Shown: positions 1 to 11,675 of the stretch, one piece after another
Numbering within the stretch: the stretch's first letter is position 1
How the letters are laid out: every line of letters starts with the position of its first letter
Position numbers and translations under genes: made by a program
Source of the DNA: Bolinopsis microptera
Taxonomy: Eukaryota > Ctenophora > Tentaculata > Lobata > Bolinopsidae
DNA: 64,000 nt
Direction of reading: 5' to 3'
Assembly (NCBI RefSeq): GCF_026151205.1
Contig: NC_087076.1
Coordinates: 12,943,675-13,007,674, forward strand
Notes under the pieces: model-generated
Told to the model about the DNA's origin: nothing
The model's input: the letters and a program-made list of their open reading frames with translations, nothing else
The model's database searches: none

Positions 1-1990
1 TCAATTATCAAGTACCAACCCTACTTCACTGTTGGTCAGGTATGGTGCGTGAGTGGACGAATTTGCCAGTTTCAGATTAGACAGCTTGAATCGGAACAAC
101 AGTGAGGGATGGTTCGTGCGTGGACGAATTTACCAGGTTCAGATTAGACAGCTTGAATCGGAATTGTGGTTTTAACTATCTTATATCTTAATCCCCACTA
201 ATATTTAACAAATCAATCCCAGTAAATTTTTCTAACCTTTTCGTCGATCTTCTATTTTGTTTTTTTTAATTTTTTAATTTCCACATATCCATGGGAAACA
301 GAGTCTTGCTTCATTAAAATTTTTGTTACAAGATTCATGATACAATATAATAAAAGAAATGAACGATCTCTGACCTACATTCCAGTCGTATAAACATATA
401 AAATGAATCATCTATATGAGCTTAATACGTCCCGTCGTCTCGTCGGGCACAAATTTGTTGGTACATGGTATAATAATAAAAATCCCAAATTAGATGAAGT
501 GTAACCTATGTTCCTGAGTTACTATACTCAGACACTAAGTTAAACATAGCTTTACAGTGTACAATGTTTGATACTGACAGTATCATACTGACTAACTAAC
601 ACAATTATATAATAGGATAAAACAGAGAATGTAACTTCTTAGCCAAGGTCGGGTAATAATAAGGCCCTGCTACAGACTTTTACATACCATATTCTATAAC
701 TATATCAATAATATCTCCTTAGCTTCTTAATTAACAAACATGTTGCATGTTTAACACCTGTTAAATCGTCACATTAAAAACTTGTTATCGAGTTACATGC
801 CGGGTCCTTAGGTTTGGATCTCGGGGCCTAACAGGAGGTCTCGAGATCTGATTTCGGGTAATTAGCTGACCGTGCGTTATTATATTGTTACTCCAGGCCA
901 GGTGTTCCTACTACACAGTTACTAAAACACTTAACTACCGTTTACTAATAGTAATGAGTTGTTCCTGCTTGTTGAAGCTGTAAAAGTGAAGAACAGTACA
1001 GATTCACAGATGAACCAGCAGCTGATACAATGAATGTGATAGAATTTTGTTACATCACATTTATTTTCAACATTTCTTTAACACTTTAGTTCAGTATTAC
1101 CGCATCTATTTTTAGTGAGGAAAGCAGATTTAAACATTTAACACTAGAACTATATTAATTAAACACTAACTACTATGTAGTAGTGTAGTTCAAGGATTTC
1201 GATTAAGAGTGCTGAGTGTTCGCATTTTGAAGAATGGTTTAATAATGGCTGCCCAGATTACTGCTGGAAACTTAATTTCTCAATTATATTGCAGTCTACC
1301 CGTGAACATTTAAATAAATAGAGCATTTCGTTTAAACATCCAGAGACCAGACGATCACGAGGTGTTTCTAAATTTACAAGAATGTCAAATTGGAAAATTC
1401 CATTTTATTAGATTTCAGGAGACAAATTTAACCATGGTATAAACGGTTCTTGTACAGATTTAATAAAATCGAAGGAAAGAAAAACAACTCTCCTTCAAGG
1501 AGATGTGTTTTTTGAACACATGGAAATCTTCTTGCCATAAATTTGATTTTGTTAGATTCCGGAGACAAATTTAACTTTTTGATAAACGGTTCTTTTTACC
1601 GATCTAACAAATTGAGAAAACACGTCTCCTTGCCATAAACATGAATATTTTATTTAACATCATTATATAAAATCAAAATTTGAGTCAACAAATTTTAAAT
1701 AAATTAAATTTCAAGAAAAGGTGTGTAAGCTTTATCGGTCCTTTAATTTGATTCCTGTTGGTTTTTTTTTGCATCAAACTTGCAAGAGCTTCCGAAATGG
1801 TCCCTAAAAAGTCTCGATTCTAAAAGATGTATGCATTTTAGTAGTTTTACCGAAAAATCACACTTTTCTCAAATAATTGGGATTGAAAATCTTTATTATA
1901 CCATAACATGAACAAACATAAATTTAATAAACTGTAAGCAAAGGTTGTCTTCTCAGAGCCCACAAGTTAAAGGGTTTGTTATGATTGTTG
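1..1990. other. Intergenic, no gene seen
   Basis: AT-rich sequence without a convincing coding region on either strand. It contains a direct repeat of about 44 bp (51-94 and 119-163, both with the core gacagcttgaatcggaa). A second, diverged direct repeat of roughly 100 bp lies at about 1415-1500 and 1550-1630, sharing gagacaaatttaac followed by ataaacggttctt. Both look like old repeat debris. Confidence 0.6.
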
Positions 1991-3150
1991 TGCAATTTTA
2001 TTGATGGTCCGACCACAACAAACAAATATTGCCGGGCAAAGTTTGCACACCTTTCCATGTAACACCCAGTGTCCCAGTACATTCTACATTGCAATTATTA
2101 TAGAGTATGGAATAAAGAAAGTTGTACAGTTTCACGGTTCCATAGAATAAGGCGCTGGAAACATTGCCACCAATGATATTTTTATCTACAGTAGTTGCGG
2201 TGGTGTGTGGCCCAAATGTCTTGCTCTGTGAGGATTCAGGTGTTCTATACCTGGGGTCCGGACCCCTGTACAGGGGGAAGGGGGATCTTTTGTACATTTC
2301 AAGTGATAATGTCAGAGAACCAATCCCCTAGAAGCCTTAAATATTTCCAATTCTCAGAACATAATGTGTCTAACAGTTTACACGCTGCAATGGTTTTTGT
2401 GAACGACCACAGCTCACAGCATGTGAGGTGATGCCCATATAAGGGCGTAACGTGGTAACAGCATGCATTAACAGCGGGGTTACACACCACACTTATACCA
2501 GTGTAATAGCACTCAGTTCCATTGTGCTTATACCTCCCTGGTAAAGTGCTGTGTACTGTGAACTATAATATAGAATATATATTACTTTTATCTTCAAGTA
2601 GCAAGCACTGATTGGGCACGGAATACAGCTTGCTATCAATGCGGCTTTAATTTATTATAGATAGATATAATCTTTATATATTATATTAGATATCATTATA
2701 TATAATCTATACATATTATATCATCTTTATTAGATAATCTATATAATTATATCTATAGCTATGTTTAATCTATGTATATATATTATATATAATCTATACG
2801 CATTACGCATGGTCAGGAGTGCATCTCATTGTACACGGTACTCCGCAAGCAATGCTGCTCTATTGCACTAAAGAGGCCTGGGGATTTTCACTTTCACTTT
2901 TACTTTAAATTCCACTATCACAAATAAAATTAACTAATCATTCATAAGAACTCACTTCCTTATTTTAGGTGTACTCAGCACTAGATACAGACTACCATTC
3001 TAATGAGTACAACGAGACATTTTATGAAGGAGCACACTTCACTGTGTATTTACAATGCTCAGTATTCCATAATAGTTTCTAAGCAGATGTATGTATGTAA
3101 ACATGTGCAGTGTGCATTATGTGCATATTACAACACAATGTACATTATAA
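1991..3150. other. Intergenic, short unassigned open frames
   Basis: Short open frames occur on the minus strand at 1998-2297 and 2299-2490. They are cysteine-bearing, but I could not place them in a family or connect them by splice sites. The stretch 2660-2800 is almost pure AT with repeated tatata and ataatctata words. No gene is called. Confidence 0.5.
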
Positions 3151-3158
3151 CAGGTTTG

Positions 3159-3590
3159 GCGTATTAGTGTATTGGCACGTATTGGTGTATTGGTGTATTA
3201 GTGTATTGGTGTATTGGTGTATTAGTGTATTGGTGTATTGGTGTATTGGTGTATTGTTGTATTAGTGTATTAGTGTATTGGTGTATCGGTGTATTAGTGT
3301 ATTGTTGTATTAGTGTATTAGTGTATTAGTGTATTAGTGTATTAGTGTATTGGTGTATTAGTGTATTGGTGTATTAGTGTATTGGTGTATTAGTGTATTA
3401 GTGTATTGGTGTATTAGTGTATTGGTGTATTGGTGTATTGATGTATTGGTGTATTGGTGTATTGTTGTATTGGTGTATTGGTGTATTGGTGTATTGTTGT
3501 ATTGGTGTATTGGTGTATTGGTGTATTAGTGTATTAGTGTATTGGTGTATTAGTGTATTGATGTATAAGTGTATTGGTGCACCCTGGTGT
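3159..3590 (+). repeat. Minisatellite, 10-bp unit
   Basis: More than 40 tandem copies of a decamer alternating between gtattggtgt and gtattagtgt, with occasional gtattgttgt and gtattgatgt variants. Because 10 is not a multiple of 3, all frames are read in turn. The open frame of Tyr, Trp, Cys, Ile, Gly and Val at 3417-3605 is a by-product of the repeat. Confidence 0.95.
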
Positions 3591-4065
3591 ACAGTATTAC
3601 ATTAGTTTATACCCCTTTATAATAACAGGTCCAGATTAAACTAAATTGTACAAAGATGCATATTGTGAAGGATCTTACCATATCGAGATTTGAAAACGGT
3701 TTGTGATTTGACATTTGTGATTTGACCGTGAGATTGTGAGCTAGTCATTGCACTGTTATGTCCATTTTACTGACAGTGGGAGAAGTATACAGAATACAGA
3801 TCTACATTTTATAGTATATAATTTGCGATTGGGGAGGCGGATTATCGTTGTGAAGTACTGTACTACTCACGAAGTGCTGTACACGATGTTTTCATCCCAC
3901 GAGCCAGAGAGCAAGCTCAACTGACGGCTCCCAAGGATGTCGTATGCACATGTGATCTGGTCAAGAATGTGGTTGGGCTGTGATTTTATCGACCATGAAT
4001 ACCAAGCATATAAGCAGATATTTGAATTGACTAGATTTCCACTGGTAAGCGATTCGGAAAATCAT
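3591..4065. other. Intergenic, no gene seen
   Basis: Unique-looking sequence between the decamer array and the tRNA-like element. No coding region, splice-site pattern or repeat could be recognised. Confidence 0.5.
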
Positions 4066-4076
4066 GGGCCGGCATA

Positions 4077-4148
4077 GTGCCGGGGCGGGTATGATCCGCC
4101 AACCTCCGAGTTACATGCCTGGTGCTCTACCAATTGAGCTACCGGCCC
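4077..4148 (-). tRNA. tRNA-like sequence, possible Thr(TGT) or tRNA-derived SINE head
   Basis: Read on the minus strand from 4148, the sequence folds as a 72-nt cloverleaf. There is a 7-bp acceptor stem (GGGCCGG with CCGGCAC, one mismatch), a D arm GCTC/GAGC holding an A-box-like TAGCTCAATTGG, and an anticodon stem CCAGG/CTCGG with one mismatch. The loop is CATGTAA, giving anticodon TGT. The T stem GGCGG/CCGCC is perfect and its loop resembles a B box. Odd points are A instead of the near-universal U at position 33 and the mismatches. Directly after the predicted 3' end, a second CCGGCCC would pair perfectly with the 5' strand. A decayed tRNA or a tRNA-derived SINE head is as likely as a working gene. 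Confidence 0.5.
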
Positions 4149-5050
4149 TATTCAGCTCAGGAATTTTGATTATGTCTACATTCTATATAATATGTTATAT
4201 AGATTATATCTATATTCTATGTTATGAATATTATATGAACCGTTAATACCAATGAAATACTCAGCTACTACATAGCAATAATACGAGTTCAGCAGCTGTG
4301 TCGTTATTACACGCTGATATAACCTTATTGTACACGTTATGTAACGGTTAAGTAGACCTTATTTGGGAATTTTATATATTCTCACCAGAACAATGTAATA
4401 TACTGGTATAAGTATATAATATATACATTGTTCTCTACCTCAGAACAACATACACAGCTTGTAAGTACTCAACAATACGGTCTAGAGATAACCATAATAT
4501 ATATGTGCGTGGTGGCCCAGCTAATCGATTCTTAAGTCGTATTTAATTGGTTGTCCCGTCTACGACGCAGTGATATTTGTATATCCAACAATAATACCCG
4601 ATCATTATGACAACAGTATCAGCACTGTCGTTGTACCGTTACAAAGTTACAATACTGTTACTGCAGTACACCGCCACTTTACTAGAACAAGAGGAGAGAG
4701 GGAGGGAGAGGTTCAGTAGTAAGACGTGTGGTGGTGAGGTACGAGGTATGAAGTGAGGTAACAGTACACCGCTACTTTATTATTTACTCGCACTAGAGGA
4801 GAGACAGGTGGGAGGTGAGGTAGAGGTTCAGTAGAGGTGAGGTATGAGGTGAGGTAGAGGTGAGGTATGAGGTGAGTGTATAATAATTGTTCAACGTAAG
4901 AGAGTTCAGTAAACCACAGGGAAGGGTACACTATGTTTCTACACATAGTGCACCGCCTACCTCCGCCCATTATTTAGACAATGAAGATGTACACAATTAC
5001 AAAGAGTCTTTCTTCAATGTAGTACACTTATACACCTCCTCTTACTCTGT
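4149..5050. other. Intergenic with purine-rich gaggt repeats
   Basis: No gene was recognised. Between about 4690 and 4875 the plus strand is built from gaggt- and gaggtagaggtgaggtatgag-like words, an irregular purine-rich minisatellite. Open frames over it are low-complexity. Confidence 0.5.
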
Positions 5051-5195
<145 letters not shown>

Positions 5196-5467
5196 AGTAT
5201 TATTATACATGCTGGATCCCACCAGGTTAATTGTACACAAAGTGTAAATCAATTACCTCTGGATGATGCGGATTATTGTGCCACTTCTTACTTTATCAGG
5301 ATCTGTAGCAGTGGGGGTGGTAAGATATTATAGCGGCAACTGAGAGCCAGAACCCGTACTTCTGTAACCTCTGTTGTAGAAGTACTGTTAATTTAATATT
5401 AGGAGCCGGTGCCACTTCATACTTTATGCAATGAGATACTTTATGAAGGAGCATTAAGTGTGTCAAC

Positions 5468-6201
5468 CATGCTCTAAACTGTCCAAGAGGAGGCTACATC
5501 ATCATCCGCCACAACTCAGTTAGGGATTTCATAGCCAAACAACTATCAACTGTTTGCAAAGACGTAGAATGTGAGCCCCACCTACAGACTTTAGACGGGG
5601 AGAGTTTCTCAACAAGTACCACACTAACAGGAGACAATGCCCACCCTGACGTCCGTGCCAGGGGATTCTATCGTCCGGGACAGAACTCCTATTTCGACAT
5701 AAAGTTTCTCAATCCCAATTCTGAGTCTTATCTCTCATCATCAACAGAAAAAATATACGAGAGAGCTGAGACTCAGAAGCGGAGGTTATACAACGAGAGA
5801 ATTCTGAATGTAGAACATGGGAGTTTCTGTCCTCTGGTGTACTCTGTCACGGGTGGCAGCGGGCCAGAAGCGAGAACATTCTTTAGATTATTGTGTGAGA
5901 AAATAGCGTATAAAACTCAACAAAATTATTCAGATGTTGTAAATTTTTTAAGATGTAAACTTTCATTTATTATCAGGAAGCTGGTTCTCCTGTGTATAAG
6001 AGGAACCAGATCTTCTGTCAATTCAGTTGACAAAAGTTGTGAAAGCGACTTTGAGTTCGCATGCTTTGTATCAAAGCTTAGCTAATTATGAGTCCTATGG
6101 ACTCAATTAATTGATGATTCAAATCTGGTCGATATACATTGTTGTAAATTATATTGTTATATATTATTCTATTTGTTTTCCAAAAAAAAAAAAAAAAAAA
6201 T
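5468..6201 (+). mobile_element. 3' end of a non-LTR retrotransposon with poly(A) tail
   Basis: A 5'-truncated retroelement. One frame is open from about 5468 (His-Ala-Leu-Asn-Cys) to a stop at 6083, about 205 codons, with no internal stop. The order matches the C-terminal part of non-LTR retrotransposon ORFs seen in cnidarians and fish. First comes a His/Cys stretch with GGYIIIRHNSVRDF. Next is a block with DVRARGF and YFDIKF, which looks like the Asp and (D/E)xK of a restriction-like endonuclease. Then follow EHGSFCPLVYSVTGGSGPEA and LCIRGTRSS. The reverse transcriptase is missing. After about 100 bp comes a run of 19 A at 6182-6200, the expected 3' tail. The family name is inference; the frame, motifs and tail are seen. 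Confidence 0.85.
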
Positions 6202-9200
6202 TAAGTGTGTTACGTGGTATGTCTGCTCTCTCTATAACGGTGTAGAAGTACCAGGTACCTTCACATCTCCTCACCAAGGTTCACTCTTTCCGGCCGACAT
6301 ACTTGACTAGATCTAATGAGATCTAGCAGGAGCTAGGGAACTGGTAGTTGCACTACCGCTATGCAGTTGAGATGCTAATTGCTACTTTTATTAGACGGCC
6401 GTAGAATGGAACACCACTTCTCATTTGCAATACTCAAGAGACCGTTATCTTACTTAATGTGATCTAGTGAAATGTAGTGGGAATTTAGCAGATGGCCGCT
6501 GGATCATAGTACATCTCTTACAAGATAGAGTCAGTCTCTAGTGTACTGAGGGAGTTAACCTCCGTAATGAAATCTAGCAAGATCTATGAAAGCTTAAATT
6601 CTATTCTCTAATCTCTAGTAAGATCTATGAAAGCTTAAATTCTATTTTCTAGTAAGATCTATGAAAGCTTAAATTCTATTTTCTAGTAAGATCTAAGAAA
6701 ACTGGTACTTCAACTACCACCTTATATTATTTATTATACAATGTATAATAATAATACCAAATCAAGATAACAGTGGCCAGGCCAGGCCATAAGTCACACA
6801 ACTAGTTAAAACCAGTTTGTTCTCATTCCTTGGAAAGAGCAAGTGACACGCCCGGCGTAATACCGTTATAATTTTAATTTTTAAATCAAGATAATTTAGT
6901 TTGCCAGCAACGTCTCGCAGTATTACAGAGTTGATGAAATTAACACATCTTTTGCTTGTCCCTCCGCTGTTCAACCTGGCACATGCTAAAATATGCAAAA
7001 ATCTGTAAATGTGTGTAAAAGCGTGTATATGAAGCGCTGAGAATTGCACAGAGTTCCGTGAGGAAATAGTTTCTTCTGTCCCTCAGCAATATTGAGCACT
7101 GAAAGTGAAAACAGTCTAGTAGTGAGTGTTTAGTAGTGAGAATTGAGAAATGTTGAAAACAATCCAGTGAGGAATGGAATGTTGAGCACTTCAAAAAACA
7201 CATTGGGACTTGTTTACAGAGACCAGCTCAGTTACTATGGAGCTATGGAAACTAAAGCTGGTTACTATGGAAACTAAAGCTGGTTACTATGGAAACTAAA
7301 GCTGTGTTCAGCTGTTACAGGTGGTTAGTGTTACAACTCACTAGGTAGGTGGGCTAGTAGCAGAGATCGTTAGTATTTAGCCTACACTACAGTCTACACT
7401 ATCTATTAGTGTGAGTTCAATACATAATGACCTCCAGGTAATGAGTATCTAAAGTTTTGTGCCCTACACAGATTTGCTTTGCCACACAGAGGGGTTAACA
7501 CTACTGTAGTAGTAGCGCTGTCCAAGAAGTTGAGATTCCGACGATTTACTCATGGTAGTATAGTGGCGTGACGAATTCTTACAATTCTACCACCATCACA
7601 ACCATCAATACCCCCGTCAATTGACGCAAGTTTTGGGGGGAACCGAGAGAAAGTAGGAGAGGTCACTTTAAACGGTTGAACCCCGAGCTGCAGCTTCGAA
7701 CACGTGGGCATATTTAGTGAGCACGTGGGCGCATTGAGTGAGCACGTGATCACAGGTTTTACAACTTGACCACATGTTTAACGAATTTATCCTAACTATG
7801 TAGTCGAACCTGTCTCTCTAAATTTTTGCTTCCGCTCATATTATTCAGTGAATTTTAAATTTGTACTATTCTGAGACAACATAGGTTCAGTAGGTTCGGT
7901 AGGGAGCTGTTCCCTCAATTTCTTATATTTTAGTATTTTCATTCAAGGCACGCCACAGTTTGAAAACGTTTCAAATCTCAATCTGGCGACTACGTAATCT
8001 GTTGATGGATAGTTGACACACAGTTAAGAAACACAGATCACCATTCTCCAATCTAACCGTTTAAAAAGGAACTCCTTCGGGACCGGGATCTACTTACAAC
8101 CATTTAGAAGGATTGAAAGCATTGTTCGTAGTATCGGATAAAGAAATGATTATAACTAATTGTCTATTTCAAGTTATCTGCTGCTTATTATCTTATCGTA
8201 CAATGAGGTGATGAGTACAATGTGTACAATTTGTTCTTTTTTCCTATGCAAGCTTAAATTCTATTTTCCATGGAAGCTAGTCTTTACAAAGGCTTGCTTG
8301 TTGTTTCTAAATGGTCTTTAAACCAGGACAAGCTGAAATGCTTAACAATCTCGAGAATTTTAGAAAATTTGCGGGGCCTATCGTGAAGAATTCCGAGGAT
8401 TTCTCACAAAAACATTTAAACCTGCTTATCTACTGTATAGTACAGTAATTGTAACATTCCAATATTTCTTTCAATTTTATATCAGCTCCTCAGCTAGAAT
8501 ACTGAAATACTTGACGGTTCATCGCTCTTGATCAATCTGCTGGTAAAATAAAAACAATCAATTACCACTACCAGCGTCCAGCACCCGTGCAAGCGTATAT
8601 GCGAAGCCTCTTTTTCGTGGATTGCCATTAAATTAATTTCAATGGAATCTTGTCATCCAAAAGTCAATTTTCTATGAATGTTGGTGAAACCCATTACCCG
8701 ATACTAATAATTCATTAGCATATTAGGATACTTCGATTTAGTCACGTTTCCAATACCTATTTACTGCAATCTGGCATGACTTCCTTTCCTTCAATCCATC
8801 CTCCCTTGCAATTACAATCTGACAAGCTCGCAGAGCAATGAAGGCAGTTGTATTCCGAGCAGAGCACTTTAGTTGCCCTGATCAAAGTGGGAAACGTAGA
8901 GCAAGGTGGCCAGTCAAAGGGCCCTCAATCACTAACAGCGTCATAGTTCAGACAGCTTTGGCATATTGTGGCACTGGTGCGTGAACCCCAGCACGCAACT
9001 ATAAATACAACAACAACAACACACTATCACATTTTAAACGTCGTATCAATAATTCCAGTTTGTGTTATTTTTTCTTTGATTGAAGGCTAAACCTTAGAAG
9101 ACACCTGGGTCCCTCTAGGTTCCAGCTTTGTGTCATTTGCTGTTGATGTATATTGTATATGGTGAAACTATGGTAACCATAGTGCAGCGCATTACTCCAT

Positions 9201-9328
9201 GTGTCGTAGGTTCATCTTCAGAGACATTAATTTGGGCTGTGTTCTTGGTCCCGACCGGTAATTTCAATTAACATTCATACGGTATGATCAGTGGCCAATG
9301 GCCATAGTGTTACAATGTTACAGTGTTA
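6202..9328. other. Intergenic, repeat debris, no gene seen
   Basis: No gene could be supported. Small tandem repeats occur: a unit of about 34 bp with gatctatgaaagcttaaatt, three copies at about 6570-6690; and ctggttactatggaaactaaag, three copies at about 7235-7305. At 7690-7750, gcacgtgg/gcacgtga recur in direct order. A related aagcttaaattctattttc also appears near 8250. Confidence 0.5.
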
Positions 9329-9605
9329 GGGTCTGCCCACACTACGCCATGTGGCGACGGGCCACATGGCGTGGGAATTTTTAATAAATTGGAGGAGACG
9401 CACACGTTATATATTCGATAACGTTTCCAATTCGAGGCGAAAATCACAAAAACTTACGTGCCTGGAACATGTTTTCACGCCAACAGGCGTAGTGTGTTTA
9501 GATAGACGGGCCACATGGCGTGACTACTCGCGCCAAGTGGCACAGTGTGTTTAGGTGAATCGGGCCATGTGGCCCGTCGCCACAAGGCGTAGTGTGGGCA
9601 GACCC
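9329..9605. mobile_element. MITE, PIF/Harbinger type
   Basis: A 277-bp element bounded by the inverted ends GGGTCTGCCCACACTACGCC and GGCGTAGTGTGGGCAGACCC, with the inversion continuing inward as GGCGACGGGCC. It is flanked on both sides by TTA (9326-9328 and 9606-9608), the target duplication typical of PIF/Harbinger elements. The interior has no transposase. It sits inside an acagtgtt tandem repeat that resumes on the other side. Superfamily assignment rests on the 3-bp TTA duplication and GGG ends. Confidence 0.85.
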
Positions 9606-9700
9606 TTACAGTGTTACAGTGTTACAGTGTTACATTGTACACAGTGTTACAGTGTTACAATGTACACAGTGTTACAGTGTTACAGTGTTATAAATGGAGA
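9606..9700 (+). repeat. acagtgtt tandem repeat split by the MITE
   Basis: Copies of gttacagt, with some gtacacagt variants, run from about 9309 to 9328 and resume from 9607 to about 9695. The repeat was continuous before the 277-bp MITE landed in it. Confidence 0.8.
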
Positions 9701-9975
9701 AACTTAATATTTTTGCCCTGCCCTCCCCGTCATGTTCTTTAAAACCAATAATTTTCCTTCGCTTCAACGTGCCAATTTTCATAATCCTCCTCAACAAGGG
9801 ACAAATTCGTGGCATGTTATAATTCTGCGACAAATTGCGGCAAATTCCACCTTCTGTCAACCTTGGCGATATCTCAGGCATATAACCCGCATCCTGCGGA
9901 GTATTATGAGGGAAAGTTTTGCGGAAAGTCGTGTTAAAATTGATGCCGTGGTGTCAGTAAAATGGTTCGGATATA

Positions 9976-11602
9976 GGGTGGCCCATAAGTGACTACCCAC
10001 ACGCAACCTCTTAATAACTCAAGTAATTCGTCTCCAAATTGCACCAAAATTTCAGAGATTATAGATATGGGTCAAACTTAGATTTCCTGAAAGTTTTGTA
10101 AGCCACGCCCAATTACAGTGGGCGTGGCGTGACACTCCCTCTTTTTCACTATTGTCTTCATAAAATGAGAACGCTTTAAGCTAAGAACTCAAAATTTTTT
10201 GCACACATTTGGCTTGATAATTGAAAACTTTTCCAAAAGTTTCAAGTTCACTGGTTAAAATATGGCTGAGTTATGACCATTTTAAAATCCATCGGATATG
10301 TGATCCGAGCACTCAGTCAGTGATATTTGCACTCAATTAGTGATCTCGTCACCCAATCTGATCAAGAGTAAGGCGTTAGCGTGTATTAATGAGGTTCATT
10401 AGGCTTTGATTGGATACCGATGATGACTTTGCTGTAAAGGAAAACACAAATTTTTAGGATAAATCAATAAATGAAATCAACTAATAAAAATTCCCACACA
10501 AAAAAAATTCAATAATTTCAATTAAGATGTTCAAATTGTCGTCCCCCAGCTGCAATCACCTTGAGGCACCGCTGTACCAGATTTAGTCCTAAAAGTAGGG
10601 ATCCACATTCTGCTTGGACAGGAATGTGTTGGCGAAATCTATCCTCGATTGGAAATCACGGTCCAAAAGTTTGTGTTTCATTGTGATTCGGTAGGCCCGG
10701 TTAGAAAGGTCTTGCTTGAGGATTCGCTGAAGGGTTGTTCTGCTGATGTCTAAGGCAGGAGCTCGTTTCCGGGTGCCAATCTTAGGTGTGTTTATCACGT
10801 CACCAACAACCATCGTGATGTCTTCCTCGCAGTTCGTCTTCTGCCGACTCTTCGCCGATCGTGTGCAGAAAACGTAAACTTGATCTTGTGATGAATGTCA
10901 AAGCAGCTTTTCCGGCAAGGGGGTGGTCGGTTGAATTTCATCTGAAATTGTCGTTTAATCTGAGGGTAGAACTCCCCATTTTCTTTCTTCAGGTAGACGA
11001 ACAATCGTTGTTCTGCAGTAAAGGGAGGATAGTGAACCATTTTCGATGATTCAATGGATGGTTCATTCCTCTTTATTGATTGTAAGGAACCTGTGACTAG
11101 CAGGGCTAACAAGCCCTGAAATGGTGACACCACCATAAATTCGTGTGATAGCGTTTTAGGTGCTGTCAGCTGTTATAAAGGCCGGCCCATAAGCAGGCTG
11201 CAACCAATCAAGCCGTGCATGTGAGCCAAACAGGCCATTAACCAAGTGACGAGATCACTGACTGAGTGCTCGGATCACGTATCCGATGAGTTTTGAAATG
11301 GTCATAACTTAGCAATATTTTAACCAATGAACTTGAAACTTTGGGAAAGGTTTTCAATTATCAAGCCAAATGTGTGCACAAAATTTTGAGTTCTTAGCTT
11401 AAAGCGTTCTCATTTTATGAAGACAATAGTGAAAAAGAGGGAGTGTCACGCCACGCCCACTGTAATTGGGCGTGGCTTACGAAACTTTCAGGAAATCTAA
11501 GTTTGACCCATATCTATAATCTCTGAAATTTTGGTGCAATTTGGAGACGAATTACGTGAGTTATTAAGAGGTTGCGTGTGGGTAGTCACTTATGGGCCAC
11601 CC
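9976..11602 (-). mobile_element. Internally deleted Tc1/mariner-type transposon with long inverted ends
   Basis: A 1627-bp element starting GGGTGGCCCATAAGTGAC and ending with its reverse complement, flanked by TA on both sides (9974-9975 and 11603-11604). The inverted ends are very long, about 350 bp each (about 9976-10325 and 11250-11602), with few mismatches. The minus-strand remnant of a transposase lies between them. The TA target and end sequence fit the Tc1/mariner/IS630 group. Confidence 0.88.
10535..11136 (-). pseudogene. Broken mariner-like transposase
   Basis: Minus strand. The frame at 11136-10795 contains FTAEQRLFVYLKKENG and FNRPPPCRKS, the N-terminal helix-turn-helix block that precedes many mariner-like transposases (the DUF4817 pattern). 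A shift into the frame at 10813-10589 gives RTTLQRILKQ and FQSRIDFANTF, the second DNA-binding block up to the edge of the catalytic domain. Immediately beyond, another frame reads LVQRCLKVIAAGGRQFEHLN and a stop, the usual end of such proteins. The catalytic DDE/D core between these parts is absent, and at least two frame changes are needed. It cannot encode an active enzyme. The deletion is inferred from the family's usual layout. Confidence 0.8.
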
Positions 11603-11614
11603 TATTATGTAAAC

Positions 11615-11675
11615 ATACAGGGTGGCCCAGAAGTAACTGCCCACACGCAACCCTTTAATAACTCACGTAATTCGT
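11615..11675 (+). mobile_element. Solo end of a second mariner-like element
   Basis: Only about 12 bp after the transposon, CAGGGTGGCCCAGAAGTAAC begins a sequence that follows the same end (cacacgcaac, ttaataactcacgtaattcg) for about 60 bp and then loses similarity. It is a separate, diverged fragment of the same or a sister family. Confidence 0.75.

Noticed and set aside
1998..2490. Cysteine-bearing minus frames suggestive of an extracellular domain
   Set aside because: Cysteine spacing fits no domain I know, and the two frames could not be joined by plausible splice sites.
3417..3605. Tyr-Trp-Cys-Ile-Gly-Val repeat protein
   Set aside because: It is the translation of the 10-bp minisatellite and has no conserved flank.
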